A stretch of 64,000 nt of DNA from Rothia sp. (in: high G+C Gram-positive bacteria). GTDB lineage: Bacteria; Actinomycetota; Actinomycetes; Actinomycetales; Micrococcaceae. Shown here one piece after another: positions 29,036 to 37,727 of the stretch. The position numbers and the translations under genes were made by a program. Location: assembly GCF_030540545.1 (NCBI RefSeq), contig NZ_JAUNVZ010000003.1, forward strand, positions 124,001 through 188,000, read 5' to 3'. The notes under the pieces were generated by a model. The model was not told the origin of the DNA. It saw only the letters and a program-made list of their open reading frames with translations, and did not search any database. Position 1 is the first letter of the stretch. Each line of letters begins with the position of its first letter.

Positions 29036-29503
29036 ATGTCTCTTGAAGCCCTATACCAAGATATTATTCTGGAGCACTCCAAGCAGCGCACCGGTGACGG
29101 CCTGATCGAGGTGCCCGCCGGTCACCGCAGCGCCGATAACCACCAGTACAACCCCACCTGCGGCGATGAAATTAACCTGCGCCTGGTGCTCTCTGATGAG
29201 CTCAAGGATGGGCAGCCCGTCGTTGAATCCATCTCCTGGGAAGGCGACGGCTGCTCGATCTCTATGGCTGCCGCCTCCGTGCTTTCCGAGATGGCACCGG
29301 GTATGACCGTGGATGAGCTGCAGAGCCACGTGGATGCATTCCGCGAGATGTTGCGCTCGCGCGGTAAGGTCACTCTGGATGAGGAAGAGTACGGCGATAT
29401 GGCCGCTTTTGCCGGTGTGTCCAAGTTCATGGCTCGTGTCAAGTGCGCTATGCTCTCTTGGGTTGCCGCTGAAGAGGCTTCTCGTGAGGCGCAGACCAAG
29501 TAG
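29036..29503 (+). CDS. sufU: SufU zinc-dependent sulfurtransferase
   Basis: Accepts persulfide sulfur from SufS for Fe-S cluster building on SufBCD. The 155 residues have the three conserved cysteines and the aspartate that bind Zn2+ and sulfur: Cys42-Gly-Asp44 in YNPTCGDEI, Cys73 in WEGDGCSISMAAAS and Cys137 in ARVKCAMLSW. The insertion between the second and third cysteine that distinguishes SufU from IscU is present. Probably co-transcribed with sufS. A strong terminator follows. Confidence 0.94.
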   Translation: MSLEALYQDIILEHSKQRTGDGLIEVPAGHRSADNHQYNPTCGDEINLRLVLSDELKDGQPVVESISWEGDGCSISMAAASVLSEMAPGMTVDELQSHVDAFREMLRSRGKVTLDEEEYGDMAAFAGVSKFMARVKCAMLSWVAAEEASREAQTK

Positions 29504-29522
29504 TCTTATATAGAGATAGATA

Positions 29523-29564
29523 AAGCTCCCCGAAGGAATGATTCACATTCCTTCGGGGAGCTTT
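29523..29564. terminator. Bidirectional terminator between sufU and the TagD-like gene
   Basis: 18-19-bp perfect stem AAAGCTCCCCGAAGGAATG and its complement with a short loop, between convergent genes. Confidence 0.93.
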
Positions 29565-29595
29565 ATTGTGTCTCTAGTAGTCTGCGCTACAAAGT

Positions 29596-30126
29596 CTAGA
29601 CGGTCTCCAGGCTCTCAGCGCTAATCAAACCCTCGCGCAATACTCGACCGGTCGTCTTTTCATCCTCGAGCAGGCGCATGAGGCGGCTCAGAGCCTCAAT
29701 AGCATCGTGCTCAGCTTCTAAGAGATTGACCACCTTGCGCAGCTTGGTGCTGGAGGTGTGCTGGGTATAGGGGAAGTAGTGTACGCGAACGCCCACCTCG
29801 GCAAAGCGACGTTCCAGAGCCTCACCCTTGGGGGTGCCCTTCCAATCGTCGCCCTTAAAGAACACATCAAAGGGCTTCTTAGACCAGGTGGCAAGCTTAT
29901 CCGAGGTGGTCTCTACATGTACCTCGTCCACATAATCGCAATGGGAAACAATGGCTGCACGCTCCTCAATAGGAACCACGGGGCGGCGGCCCTTGGTCTT
30001 TTCCAGCACATCATCGTGAACAACACCGGCAATGAGGTAGTCGCAATTTTCCTTTGCCTGGCGCAGAATATTCAGGTGTCCGTAGTGGAACATATCGTAG
30101 GCGCCGGCAGCGTAGCCAATAATCAT
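29596..30126 (-). CDS. TagD-like glycerol-3-phosphate cytidylyltransferase family protein
   Basis: Small nucleotidyltransferase that activates a phosphorylated alcohol with CTP. The domain covers the first 130 of 176 residues: GAYDMFHYGHLNIL holds the HxGH motif (His14, His17), VIPIEERAAI-like VVPIEERAAIVSHCDYVDEV follows, and YTQHTSSTKLRK is the phosphate-binding motif at the domain end. A 45-residue helical tail is extra. Family members make CDP-glycerol for teichoic acids, but related enzymes act on other alcohol or alditol phosphates. Last gene of the polysaccharide cluster on this strand. It could supply the donor for the CDP-alcohol phosphotransferase at 37.7 kb; that link is an inference. 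Confidence 0.8.
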   Translation of the reverse strand: MIIGYAAGAYDMFHYGHLNILRQAKENCDYLIAGVVHDDVLEKTKGRRPVVPIEERAAIVSHCDYVDEVHVETTSDKLATWSKKPFDVFFKGDDWKGTPKGEALERRFAEVGVRVHYFPYTQHTSSTKLRKVVNLLEAEHDAIEALSRLMRLLEDEKTTGRVLREGLISAESLETV

Positions 30127-30204
30127 GGGGTCCTCGGTGATGGTTGGAAATAATATACGGCGGGATTCGGAAGAGCCGTGATTTTAATGATAGAGGAAAA
30201 CAGC

Positions 30205-30240
30205 GCGGGGCGTGTGAGCATAGGGGCTCAGACACCCCGC
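30205..30240 (-). terminator. Terminator after the DUF2505 gene
   Basis: 15-bp imperfect stem between GCGGGGCGTGTGAGC and GCTCAGACACCCCGC with a 6-nt loop, 26 nt past the DUF2505 stop; on the minus strand it is followed by GCTGTTTTCC. Confidence 0.65.
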
Positions 30241-30265
30241 CTGTCTCCTGTCAATGTCTGGGAGC

Positions 30266-30766
30266 TTAGCCCTGAATGGACAGCCACTTCTCAGCGGAAG
30301 AAGCCAGAACCTTCAGCACACGACCCACCTGAGGCTCAGCGGCTGCGGCAATCTTCTTACCCACCAGGGGGATGGAGCACTTAACCTCGCCGGACAGATC
30401 CACGCGGGTCTGCTCGCCCTGCGCTACCAGCTGCTGGGTTGCGGTGGCGCTCACGGGCATGCCGCTGACCTTAACCTCGGAGGTGACGGTGCGGGAACCA
30501 TCGGCTGCCGGTGCGCTGACCGAATCAACCTGGGTCATCTGCACGCCCTGGGAAACGAACTTCTTAGCAACATCCGGCACGCGGTCTGCGGGAATGGTGC
30601 GCACGGTGGTCGCTGTGAACGCGCCCGCCTCATCGCCACTGATCGAGAAGCTATTGAACTCTACAGCAACCTCAGCGCACACAAAACGCGCGAAATCTTC
30701 GCTAGCGTAGGCGTGAGCAACCTGCTGCACGGACGCATTGACCAGAGTGGATTCATTAACAGCCAT
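30266..30766 (-). CDS. DUF2505 domain-containing protein
   Basis: A 166-residue actinobacterial protein with a START/polyketide-cyclase-like fold predicted for the family: alternating beta strands after an N-terminal VNASVQQVAHAYASEDF helix, and a long C-terminal helix (GRVLKVLASSAEKWLSIQG). A hydrophobic ligand pocket is likely by fold. No catalytic residues are evident and the role is unknown. AAAGGA precedes the ATG. Placed between the Alg13-like glycosyltransferase subunit and the TagD-like gene, and bounded downstream by a hairpin. Confidence 0.78.
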   Translation of the reverse strand: MAVNESTLVNASVQQVAHAYASEDFARFVCAEVAVEFNSFSISGDEAGAFTATTVRTIPADRVPDVAKKFVSQGVQMTQVDSVSAPAADGSRTVTSEVKVSGMPVSATATQQLVAQGEQTRVDLSGEVKCSIPLVGKKIAAAAEPQVGRVLKVLASSAEKWLSIQG

Positions 30767-30888
30767 GGGGCCTATCCTTTACATTCAGTCCCGCGGCGCG
30801 GGAGAGTCTATACCGTCTCCAAGCATAGCCTCTCAAGCTGTGAACGCGCTGTAAATGCGGGTGCTTGGGCACTCGAAATAGAGGCAGC

Positions 30889-31599
30889 TTAGGCAGCCGG
30901 TGCCAGAGCATTAATACGCGCCATCTCCGCCTTACCATTGCGGTGCGCGCGCCATGCCTGACGCAGACGAGCCATATAGCCTTCCTTGCGGATCTGCTTA
31001 CCCTCCAGCAGGGCGTTCAGACCTTCGCCCAGCTGACGAGCGGAAATCTCGGGGGAGGGAACATAGGGGTGAGTGCTCTGGAACAGGCTCGGGTTAGCCA
31101 AAGCCAGATTGAGCTTATCGAAGAGATCCTGACGGCTATCAACCACTACCGCCTGGCCCTGCTCCTCCATCATGGCGGCGAAGGGAACCTGGTGGTTATC
31201 TACAACCTCATCGAACTCGGCGCGGCGGGGAACAACCAGGGGAATAGCGCCCACGCGGCGCGCATCCTTAATGGAGCCCGGGCCGCCCTGGACCAGCACC
31301 ACGCGTGCGGTGGCATAGTAGTCCAGCAGCTCTCCGGCGGGCAGAAGCTTGAGGTTATCACCGCGCTCAATGGGAGCGGTGTGACCGTGCTGAATCAGGC
31401 AACGAACCTGCGGGTTTTCTTCCAGGTAGGCGTCAACCCAGCGCAGCAGGCGGTCGAAATGATGGTAATCGGTACCCAGAGAAACCACCAGGTCGTAGGT
31501 TTTGACCGGGATGGCAACGGGTGCAACGGAAGGGGTGAAAATCGGCAGGTCGAACTTGGCGGTATCAACACTGACCTGCGGGAAATTTTGAATAGACAT
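30889..31599 (-). CDS. Alg13/PssE-like glycosyltransferase subunit (GT28 C-terminal domain)
   Basis: Catalytic half of a two-component glycosyltransferase that adds the second sugar to a polyprenyl-diphosphate-linked acceptor. In the 236 residues an N-terminal segment of about 30 is followed by the GT28 domain: VVSLGTDYHHFDRLLRW, then VLVQGGPGSIKDARRVGAIP (variant of the HGGxGS donor-binding loop) and VVPRRAEFDEVVDNHQ. A basic C-terminal helix could sit on the membrane. AGAGGAA ribosome binding site. The matching membrane-anchored half lies upstream on the same strand, but 398 bases of non-coding DNA intervene, whereas these halves usually adjoin. Confidence 0.8.
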   Translation of the reverse strand: MSIQNFPQVSVDTAKFDLPIFTPSVAPVAIPVKTYDLVVSLGTDYHHFDRLLRWVDAYLEENPQVRCLIQHGHTAPIERGDNLKLLPAGELLDYYATARVVLVQGGPGSIKDARRVGAIPLVVPRRAEFDEVVDNHQVPFAAMMEEQGQAVVVDSRQDLFDKLNLALANPSLFQSTHPYVPSPEISARQLGEGLNALLEGKQIRKEGYMARLRQAWRAHRNGKAEMARINALAPAA

Positions 31600-31997
31600 C
31601 AGCCTATTCCTCTCTATGTATTTATCGGTGATGATGCACGGACAGAGTTCGGAAGTGTCCGCCGATACCCACTGACAGCCTGGGCAAGCCGGAAGAGCCT
31701 GCGGCTACTGAGGGTGCGAAAAGATGATTCCGGGGTGAGTGGAATAATCCCTTCTATCTCGCATTGTACTCTCTGAACACCCAGCTGCAAGTTCGGTTAA
31801 TGCAGTGGTTAGTAAGGGAGTACTATGCGACATCTACTGTGGTGAAGGCGCCTCATAAAAGATTAACCCTCCACCTCAAGTATAGAGCTTAAAGTGGAGG
31901 GTAATCAATGCGTTTCGGCGTAGTGGAGGTAGAGTGGACTGTGAGAGTGACCACAGATACTCGACCAGGTCACAGGCTCCGAAGGTGCCGATGAATC
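31600..31997. other. Non-coding interval inside the polysaccharide cluster
   Basis: About 400 bases between the Alg14-like and Alg13-like genes. It contains a hairpin at 31861-31906 and presumably a promoter for the Alg13-like gene. No minus-strand frame of use was found; a plus-strand open frame here is a shadow of the neighbouring gene. Confidence 0.5.
31861..31906 (-). terminator. Hairpin after the Alg14-like gene
   Basis: GATTAACCCTCCAC pairs with GTGGAGGGTAATC with one bulged A, 92 nt past the Alg14-like stop on the minus strand. The loop is 19 nt and no strong T-run follows, so it may be a weak terminator. Confidence 0.4.
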
Positions 31998-32507
31998 CTA
32001 GAAAATCGGGTGAATAACCTGAGCCTCCGGGAAATTCTGCTGAGCCGCAGAAGACTGCACCATCACCTCATCGGCAATCACATACAGCATCTTGCCCGTC
32101 ATCGTCGGCAAAGTCGGACGATCATAGCACTCAATATACTGGCTCTTGACCCCGCGCAGCTTAGCCACCACAAAAAACGGCACCGCCACACCCGCACCGG
32201 CAGAAACCACCGCATCCGGGCGCTCCTTAGCAAAAACCTTGAGAGCCAAAAAGAAATTACGCACAGCGTTCTTCAGATTACGAGTGGTCGGATAATACGC
32301 CCAATAGGTACGCTCATCTTTCAGCGCCGACTCAACATCGGGCTGCTGGAAACTAACCCACACCCGCTCATAGGGCTCCCAAGCGGGCATAGTCGCGGTC
32401 AAATGCTTAAGATGGCCGCCGCTACTAGAGACCAGAAGAATCTTCTTCTTAGGAGCAGAAGACTCAGAAGCAGAATCAACCGCATCCGGAAGCTGCGGAG
32501 AAACCAT
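31998..32507 (-). CDS. Alg14/PssD-like glycosyltransferase subunit
   Basis: Membrane-anchoring and acceptor-binding half of the two-component glycosyltransferase, partner of the Alg13-like protein. After a roughly 20-residue Ser-rich start, the 169-residue protein has ILLVSSSGGHLKHL (the SSGGHL family motif), AVVSAGAGVAVPFFVVAKLRG and YIECYDRPTLPT, in family order. Bacterial pairs of this kind (PssD/PssE, EpsF/EpsE) transfer glucuronic acid or similar sugars early in capsule repeat assembly. Its ATG lies 2 nt after the Wzz-like gene stop, so it belongs to the Wzx-Wzy-Wzz operon. Confidence 0.83.
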   Translation of the reverse strand: MVSPQLPDAVDSASESSAPKKKILLVSSSGGHLKHLTATMPAWEPYERVWVSFQQPDVESALKDERTYWAYYPTTRNLKNAVRNFFLALKVFAKERPDAVVSAGAGVAVPFFVVAKLRGVKSQYIECYDRPTLPTMTGKMLYVIADEVMVQSSAAQQNFPEAQVIHPIF

Positions 32508-32509
32508 TC

Positions 32510-33772
32510 TTATCCCTTCCTCTCATCGGGAATAAACACCAATAAAATATCCGCCCGCTGCAGAGTTCGCAACTGAGAGAGAAGCTCGCGCAATTTAGCG
32601 CGGGAAGTACGCCGAGAAATAGGCACCAGCACAGCCCCGGCAGCATCGGCAACGCGCAGAGACAGTGGCAATAGCAAGTTCTCATCCAGCTCCAGAAGCA
32701 CCGGCATAGGCTGAGCGGACAAAAACTCCTCAGGGCTCACCTGCTCAAACACCTCGCGAGAAAGATCCGCATCAGCAAAACGCGCATAGGAACCATCTAA
32801 TTCCCGACGCACCCAGGTAAAAAGACGAGGCACCAGAGCAGCAGAAGGCGCATCCTCACTTACCGGCATAATCGCAAGACCCGCCAGGCCGCTAGAGGAC
32901 AGACGAGAATCAGCCGCACCCACAGCACGCAGCAACAGCTGAGCATCGCGCTCGGCACGCTGAGCGCGGAACTCAAACACCGGCACACCAAACTCCAACG
33001 CACGATCCACAAAACGCACACGCGGATTCACACGATCAAAAGCATACGCAAGTACCGCACCCAGCAGCAGACCCAGCACGCCACCGGCAATAGCCAAAGG
33101 CACGCGACCCAGGCTCGAGGGCTTAGAAGGAATAGAAGCGGAAGAAACAATACGACCACCCGTAGTAGCGGTCAGTTGCACCTGAGCCTTCTGAGCCGAA
33201 GCCTTCTGAGCCTCCTCGGTCTCCTGAGCCTTTGCCGCGGCGCTCGCCTGAGAATCCAGCTGCTTGACACGCTCATCCACCAGAGACTGCACCGACTCCT
33301 TACGCACCTGCAAATATGCCTCAGAAAGAGCATTTGCATACTGAGCCGCACGCTCAGCATTGGGGGAGGATGCCTCAAAATCTAGCACGGAGGTCTGAGA
33401 AGTACCCGTAACCTTCACCTGGGACTGGATCTTCTTGACCAGATCCGCCTCGGGCACATCCACACCGCGGGTGCGCAAGGCCACCGCCGCACGAGTAGCC
33501 ACCTGAGCAGAGGAGGCAATACGCGCCTCGGTCGCAATATCCACCTTCAGGGAATTGGCACTCGCCGTACCGTTCGGGTCGGTCACCAGGGGGTAGACCA
33601 CTACCGTTGCCTTGGCGCTAAATTTCTGGGGCTGAGATTTCGCGTAGGCGAAACCAGCACCCACACCCAGTACTAGGCAGAGAGCTACAATCCAGCTATG
33701 GCGCCATACGCGAGAGAGCTGAGCTCTCAAAGACACCGTTGCGTTCTTAGGATCCGCAGAAGATTCCATCAT
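32510..33772 (-). CDS. Wzz/CpsC-like chain-length regulator with P-loop-less kinase-like C-terminus
   Basis: Polysaccharide co-polymerase expected to set polymer length and couple to Wzy. The 420 residues have a first membrane helix (about 30-46, IVALCLVLGVGAGFAYA), an extracytoplasmic helical region with a coiled coil (about 50-215), a second helix (about 225-245), and a cytoplasmic part that follows the bacterial tyrosine kinase fold. In that part FADADLS matches the Walker A' DxD position, but the place of the Walker A loop holds MPVSEDAPSAALV with no GKS/T, and no Tyr-rich tail exists. It is therefore probably a pseudo-kinase. AAAGGAC-type spacing; 18 nt from the Wzx gene. Confidence 0.78.
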   Translation of the reverse strand: MMESSADPKNATVSLRAQLSRVWRHSWIVALCLVLGVGAGFAYAKSQPQKFSAKATVVVYPLVTDPNGTASANSLKVDIATEARIASSAQVATRAAVALRTRGVDVPEADLVKKIQSQVKVTGTSQTSVLDFEASSPNAERAAQYANALSEAYLQVRKESVQSLVDERVKQLDSQASAAAKAQETEEAQKASAQKAQVQLTATTGGRIVSSASIPSKPSSLGRVPLAIAGGVLGLLLGAVLAYAFDRVNPRVRFVDRALEFGVPVFEFRAQRAERDAQLLLRAVGAADSRLSSSGLAGLAIMPVSEDAPSAALVPRLFTWVRRELDGSYARFADADLSREVFEQVSPEEFLSAQPMPVLLELDENLLLPLSLRVADAAGAVLVPISRRTSRAKLRELLSQLRTLQRADILLVFIPDERKG

Positions 33773-33790
33773 TTCGTCCTTTATCCCACC

Positions 33791-35302
33791 TTAGGCTTTC
33801 GACCCGCGTCGGGAAGCCAAAAAATCACTCAAACCAATATACTCGCGCGCCACCCAACAGAGCGCCGCATAACTGACACAGAAAATCACCGCATAAATGA
33901 CCAAAGACTTTAGTCCCTGACCGTGCCAACTCAAACACGCCACAGCCAATACGCTTGGAACCCCCGCAGCCAGCAGCAGCGTAGGTGCCATCTGAGCCCA
34001 GGAGGTACGGATACCCACCAGCGTGAACACCTGATAACTCGCCAGAGCCGTATCAACCAGAATCGCCGAGCCCCAGGCAATCACAGCCCCCCACATGCCG
34101 AAACTGGGCACCAGGGAAAAATTCAGTACCAGGGCAAGCAACAGAGCCGCAAGTTTATTGCTCAGCTGCCATCGGCTCTTACCGCTCATCAGCAGCAGCG
34201 ATTGCACACCGCCAGCACTCATAGAGAGCATAACCGCCGGAGCGATCACCCATAAAATCGGGGCACCGGCACTAAAATCACGGCCAAAAACGCTCAGCAG
34301 AGTGGGGCCAAAAAACGCCAGAGTCAGATAAAAGGGCCACGCCAGCAACGTCAGTACACGAGTGGTCGCCAGGAAAATATCGCTCGCACGCTTAAGATTA
34401 TCGACCGCCAGAGCCGCACTAATGGCAGGACCCGTAACAATACGGCACGTGTGTTCAATCATAGTGCCCACGCGCACACAGCGGTTAACCGCACCGTAAA
34501 TACCTGCCGCCACCGGACCGGCAAAAGCACTGACGCACAGCACATCCACCCACTCCAGGGCGGTCTCCACCAGGGCAGCGAAACCACGCGCCGCACTAAA
34601 AGACCAGAAGGAACGGAAATTCTCCGCCGCGGCATAGGAACCGGAGGCATCCGCGGGCTTGGGTTCTACAGGTTCAGCGAGAGCCACGCCCATAAAGCGA
34701 TGGGTTAGCAGCCCAGCAGCAGCGCAGACCGCCAAAACCGGCAGGGTCCACGCTAAGGTCAGCGCAGGAAGTACAGAGACCTGAAGCTGGGAAGCACCCC
34801 ACGCCACCACCGCAAAAACAGCCACCAGACGCAGAGTCGGCAGCAGCACATTCTGCAGCAGAGTAAAAAGCACCACCCGAGATAAACCACGCAGCGCACC
34901 AAAACACAGAGTCATGACCGCAGCCAAAGGAATACAGGGAGCAGCCAGCAGCAGAGCATTATGCGTAGCAACCGGCAGATCAGATAACAGGGCGTAGAGG
35001 ATCACCCCGGCAGCCAAAGCACACGAAAAAATCTGAACCGGCAGGCTCGCATAGTGCAGCAGACGCGGCAGCTGGCGCACACGACCCACAGCACGCTGCG
35101 CCGAAAAAGTACGCACCAAACCCGTATCCGCACCAAAAACCGTCAGCGAAGTAGCCAAGGCAAAAAATGCCATGAGATTAAAAAACTCACCCGCTGCCGC
35201 AGCACCGGCACCATTAGAAACCACCAGGGTCGTCACAAAAGCAATAGCCGCACCGTACATAACGCACAGGGACGCCAAGGAACCGCTCTTAGCCAAAGAC
35301 AC
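33791..35302 (-). CDS. Wzx-like polysaccharide flippase (MATE/MOP superfamily)
   Basis: Predicted to flip undecaprenyl-linked repeat units across the membrane. The 503 residues contain 12-14 hydrophobic helices, beginning MSLAKSGSLASLCVMYGAAIAFVTTLVV, with the paired-repeat pattern of MOP flippases and basic cytoplasmic loops such as HRFMGVALAEPVEPKPADAS. Its start overlaps the end of the Wzy-like gene by 14 nt, indicating co-translation. With Wzy and Wzz it forms a complete Wzx/Wzy-type export set. Confidence 0.83.
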   Translation of the reverse strand: MSLAKSGSLASLCVMYGAAIAFVTTLVVSNGAGAAAAGEFFNLMAFFALATSLTVFGADTGLVRTFSAQRAVGRVRQLPRLLHYASLPVQIFSCALAAGVILYALLSDLPVATHNALLLAAPCIPLAAVMTLCFGALRGLSRVVLFTLLQNVLLPTLRLVAVFAVVAWGASQLQVSVLPALTLAWTLPVLAVCAAAGLLTHRFMGVALAEPVEPKPADASGSYAAAENFRSFWSFSAARGFAALVETALEWVDVLCVSAFAGPVAAGIYGAVNRCVRVGTMIEHTCRIVTGPAISAALAVDNLKRASDIFLATTRVLTLLAWPFYLTLAFFGPTLLSVFGRDFSAGAPILWVIAPAVMLSMSAGGVQSLLLMSGKSRWQLSNKLAALLLALVLNFSLVPSFGMWGAVIAWGSAILVDTALASYQVFTLVGIRTSWAQMAPTLLLAAGVPSVLAVACLSWHGQGLKSLVIYAVIFCVSYAALCWVAREYIGLSDFLASRRGSKA

Positions 35303-36740
35303 AGCGATCCTCCTTCATCTCAGGCGCATGAACCGCACGCACACAGGCGGTAGAAGTCAGCAGCAAAATACTCAGCTGTGCAATATCAAAACTATAGAAA
35401 ATGAAGACCACAGCCGCGCACACGCTCACACTGTGCAGCCACCACGCCACCACCGGATGCTCACCAAAAGCACGATACGCCGACCAGCCTGACATAATAC
35501 TGCCCAACACCCACAGCACAAAGAAGCCCAGACCCACAAAACCAAAACAGAACATGAGAGTCCATAAATAGCCCTGAGTACCCATCGACACACCCACACT
35601 AGGTGCCATACGGGGAGTACCGTAGCCCAGAATGGGGGACTGCAGAGTGGCCTCCCAAGTCAGCTGGTAGAGGGTTGCGCGACCACCGGTGGAATCAGAA
35701 TAATCCTGACGACCCAGCACCGCATCTACCGTACCCGAAGCAAAAAGAGCCACAATAGCAGCCACAATAGCAGCTACACCCCAGGCAACCGCACGCCAAC
35801 GAGCCGCCAAAAACTGACGGAAAAGCACATAAGCGCAGCACACACCCAAGCCAATAAACATACCGCGATTACTGGTATAAATAGCCGGAACCGTAGACAG
35901 ACCCATAGCAATCAGCAGCAGAATTTTATGACCAATACGGCGCGTGATAGTAAAAATCGCCAGCATCACCGGAGTTAGCAAAGTATAGGCAAGACCCCAA
36001 CTATTTGCATAGGGGAAAGGGGCCGAAGGGCGCTTATAGGGCTCCGGAGCACCCCAGGGAAACTGAATCTCAGCCAGAGGCGGTTGCATATAATCACGCA
36101 CCAGAGGATTACGCATGAACCCCGAGGGCACAACAAAACTCATGGGAGTCTGCAAGCGGAACTCGGGGAAAAGAACACCCGCCCAACCGAGCACCACCAA
36201 AGTACCCCACAGAGTCGCCAAACCGCCCAACAGACGGCGCAGAGTCAGAGTCTGCGGAGCATTATAAAGATAGAGGGCATACACCCCGGCGCTGGCAATA
36301 TTAACCCAGCGCAGCCCCCAGGCAATCAGATCCGTGGAGGACCGCAGAGCCAGAGCACAGACCAGCACCCACAGAATCAGCGCACCCCACATCCACAGGG
36401 TGCCGGGCACACGAATACCTCCGCGCACCGCCATATACGCCACCATAATCAGCGCAAGAATCGGAGGAGCAATCTGCAACACACCCAGCGCCCACAGCAG
36501 AGGAAAACCGTAGAGAAGAGCCAGCAGAGGCCACGCCGGCAAATCCTCCCGGGGACCTGAGCTCAAAACACGAGCCGCCGGTAGAGACAGAGCGGAAGAA
36601 GCGGGATGAGCAGAATGCGCTCGCTGGGAAAAAGGCAGAGCTTTGGGCGCGCCAGAAGCCGCCTCGGCACTAGCCGAGACGGTCGAACCCGAGGGCTTAT
36701 AGACCCTAAAGGGTGGCGTGCTCGCCACCTGGCGCATCAT
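35289..36740 (-). CDS. O-antigen ligase/polymerase-like (Wzy) membrane protein
   Basis: Predicted to polymerise lipid-linked repeat units outside the membrane. The 483-residue protein has a roughly 75-residue hydrophilic Ser/Ala/Pro-rich N-terminus and then about 11 membrane helices. A large extracytoplasmic loop lies around residues 200-270 (LVRDYMQPPLAEIQFPW, RPSAPFPYANSWG), the hallmark of Wzy/WaaL proteins, followed by TSNRGMFIGLG and YGTPRMAPSVGVSMGTQGYLWT, which match the SRG and HN-containing late loops of the family. Ends 14 nt inside the Wzx gene. Confidence 0.82.
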   Translation of the reverse strand: MMRQVASTPPFRVYKPSGSTVSASAEAASGAPKALPFSQRAHSAHPASSALSLPAARVLSSGPREDLPAWPLLALLYGFPLLWALGVLQIAPPILALIMVAYMAVRGGIRVPGTLWMWGALILWVLVCALALRSSTDLIAWGLRWVNIASAGVYALYLYNAPQTLTLRRLLGGLATLWGTLVVLGWAGVLFPEFRLQTPMSFVVPSGFMRNPLVRDYMQPPLAEIQFPWGAPEPYKRPSAPFPYANSWGLAYTLLTPVMLAIFTITRRIGHKILLLIAMGLSTVPAIYTSNRGMFIGLGVCCAYVLFRQFLAARWRAVAWGVAAIVAAIVALFASGTVDAVLGRQDYSDSTGGRATLYQLTWEATLQSPILGYGTPRMAPSVGVSMGTQGYLWTLMFCFGFVGLGFFVLWVLGSIMSGWSAYRAFGEHPVVAWWLHSVSVCAAVVFIFYSFDIAQLSILLLTSTACVRAVHAPEMKEDRCVFG

Positions 36741-36766
36741 GATAGCTATCCCTTTCTACAGAGAAT

Positions 36767-37693
36767 TTAGAGACCACGACCGGTCTTCTGCACGGCATCC
36801 AAGAGCGTTTGCCCCTTAATAGCACCGCTTGCCACAACCAGAGCCGCCCACGCACGCAGCTGACGCGGATCGCGACGAAGAGCAGAACGGGCATAAGCTA
36901 CAGCCTGGGAACGGTGACCCAAGGAGGCATGAACAAAAGCAACCTGACCGGCAATACGTGCCAGACCGCGTGGATGCTGCTCAAACTCGGGGAACTTACG
37001 CAGCATATAGCTCAGGCCATCGGCCATAGCCTGCCACTTACCGGCAAAGAAGGACTGGCGATCCCACAACACACCAATCAGCGGCTCCTGCACCGAATAG
37101 ACGCTTCCAAAGCGGGTGGCGCGCAGCAATAAATCATAATCCTCGCCATAAGAAGCCGGAAGCTCCTCATCCACCAGACCAATGGGTGTATTAGAGGTAC
37201 CGACTAAATCCTCGCGACGATATAGCAGCGCCGACGGGTGAATCTCCGTAATACGTGACCCCAAAAAATCCTGGAACGAGGCGCTCTTAGGAGCCAGGCG
37301 CACAATATCCTGGCCGTTGGTACGCACACTAATACCCGAGGCAATAGCCACAGCCTGCGGGTGCTGCTGCCATAAAGCCACCTGCTTGCTCAGCTTAGAG
37401 GGCATCCACCAATCGTCATCATCGCAAAAACCGATCAGCTGGCCGCTAGCGGCCAGAATACCGCTATTGCGGCCGCCGGCAAGACCACCGGTACGCGTAT
37501 TGGAAATGATACTCAGCGAACGGTCAGCGGGGATAGTGAGATCCTCAAGGCGGTCGGGCTCCACACGGTCAAAGACCACCAGAACCTCAACATGCCCGGG
37601 ATAATCCTGAGCAAAAATAGACTCAACGGCGGTTCGCAGCAGCTGCGGGCGTTTACCATTGGTTGCAATAATAGCGGAAACAGAAGGATACAT
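36767..37693 (-). CDS. Family 2 glycosyltransferase
   Basis: Predicted cytosolic sugar transferase for the capsule repeat. The GT-A fold begins at once: SVSAIIATNGKRPQLLRTAVESI, then GGLAGGRNSGILAASGQ and the metal-binding GFCDDDDWWMPSKL (about residues 95-108). The start is placed at the ATG at 37693, with GGGAG 5 nt upstream; a TTG 30 nt further upstream is in frame but less likely. Length 308. The C-terminal 100 residues are helical with Ala/Arg-rich repeats, as in GT2 enzymes with membrane-associated tails. Upstream neighbour is the CDP-alcohol phosphotransferase. Confidence 0.87.
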   Translation of the reverse strand: MYPSVSAIIATNGKRPQLLRTAVESIFAQDYPGHVEVLVVFDRVEPDRLEDLTIPADRSLSIISNTRTGGLAGGRNSGILAASGQLIGFCDDDDWWMPSKLSKQVALWQQHPQAVAIASGISVRTNGQDIVRLAPKSASFQDFLGSRITEIHPSALLYRREDLVGTSNTPIGLVDEELPASYGEDYDLLLRATRFGSVYSVQEPLIGVLWDRQSFFAGKWQAMADGLSYMLRKFPEFEQHPRGLARIAGQVAFVHASLGHRSQAVAYARSALRRDPRQLRAWAALVVASGAIKGQTLLDAVQKTGRGL

Positions 37694-37727
37694 ATACACT
37701 CCCGGTGGTTGGGTGAGAGACAAAGGA

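Noticed and set aside
30865..31776. Plus-strand frame of 303 codons across the Alg13-like gene
   Set aside because: Antisense shadow of a gene with clear GT28 motifs; no domain of its own.
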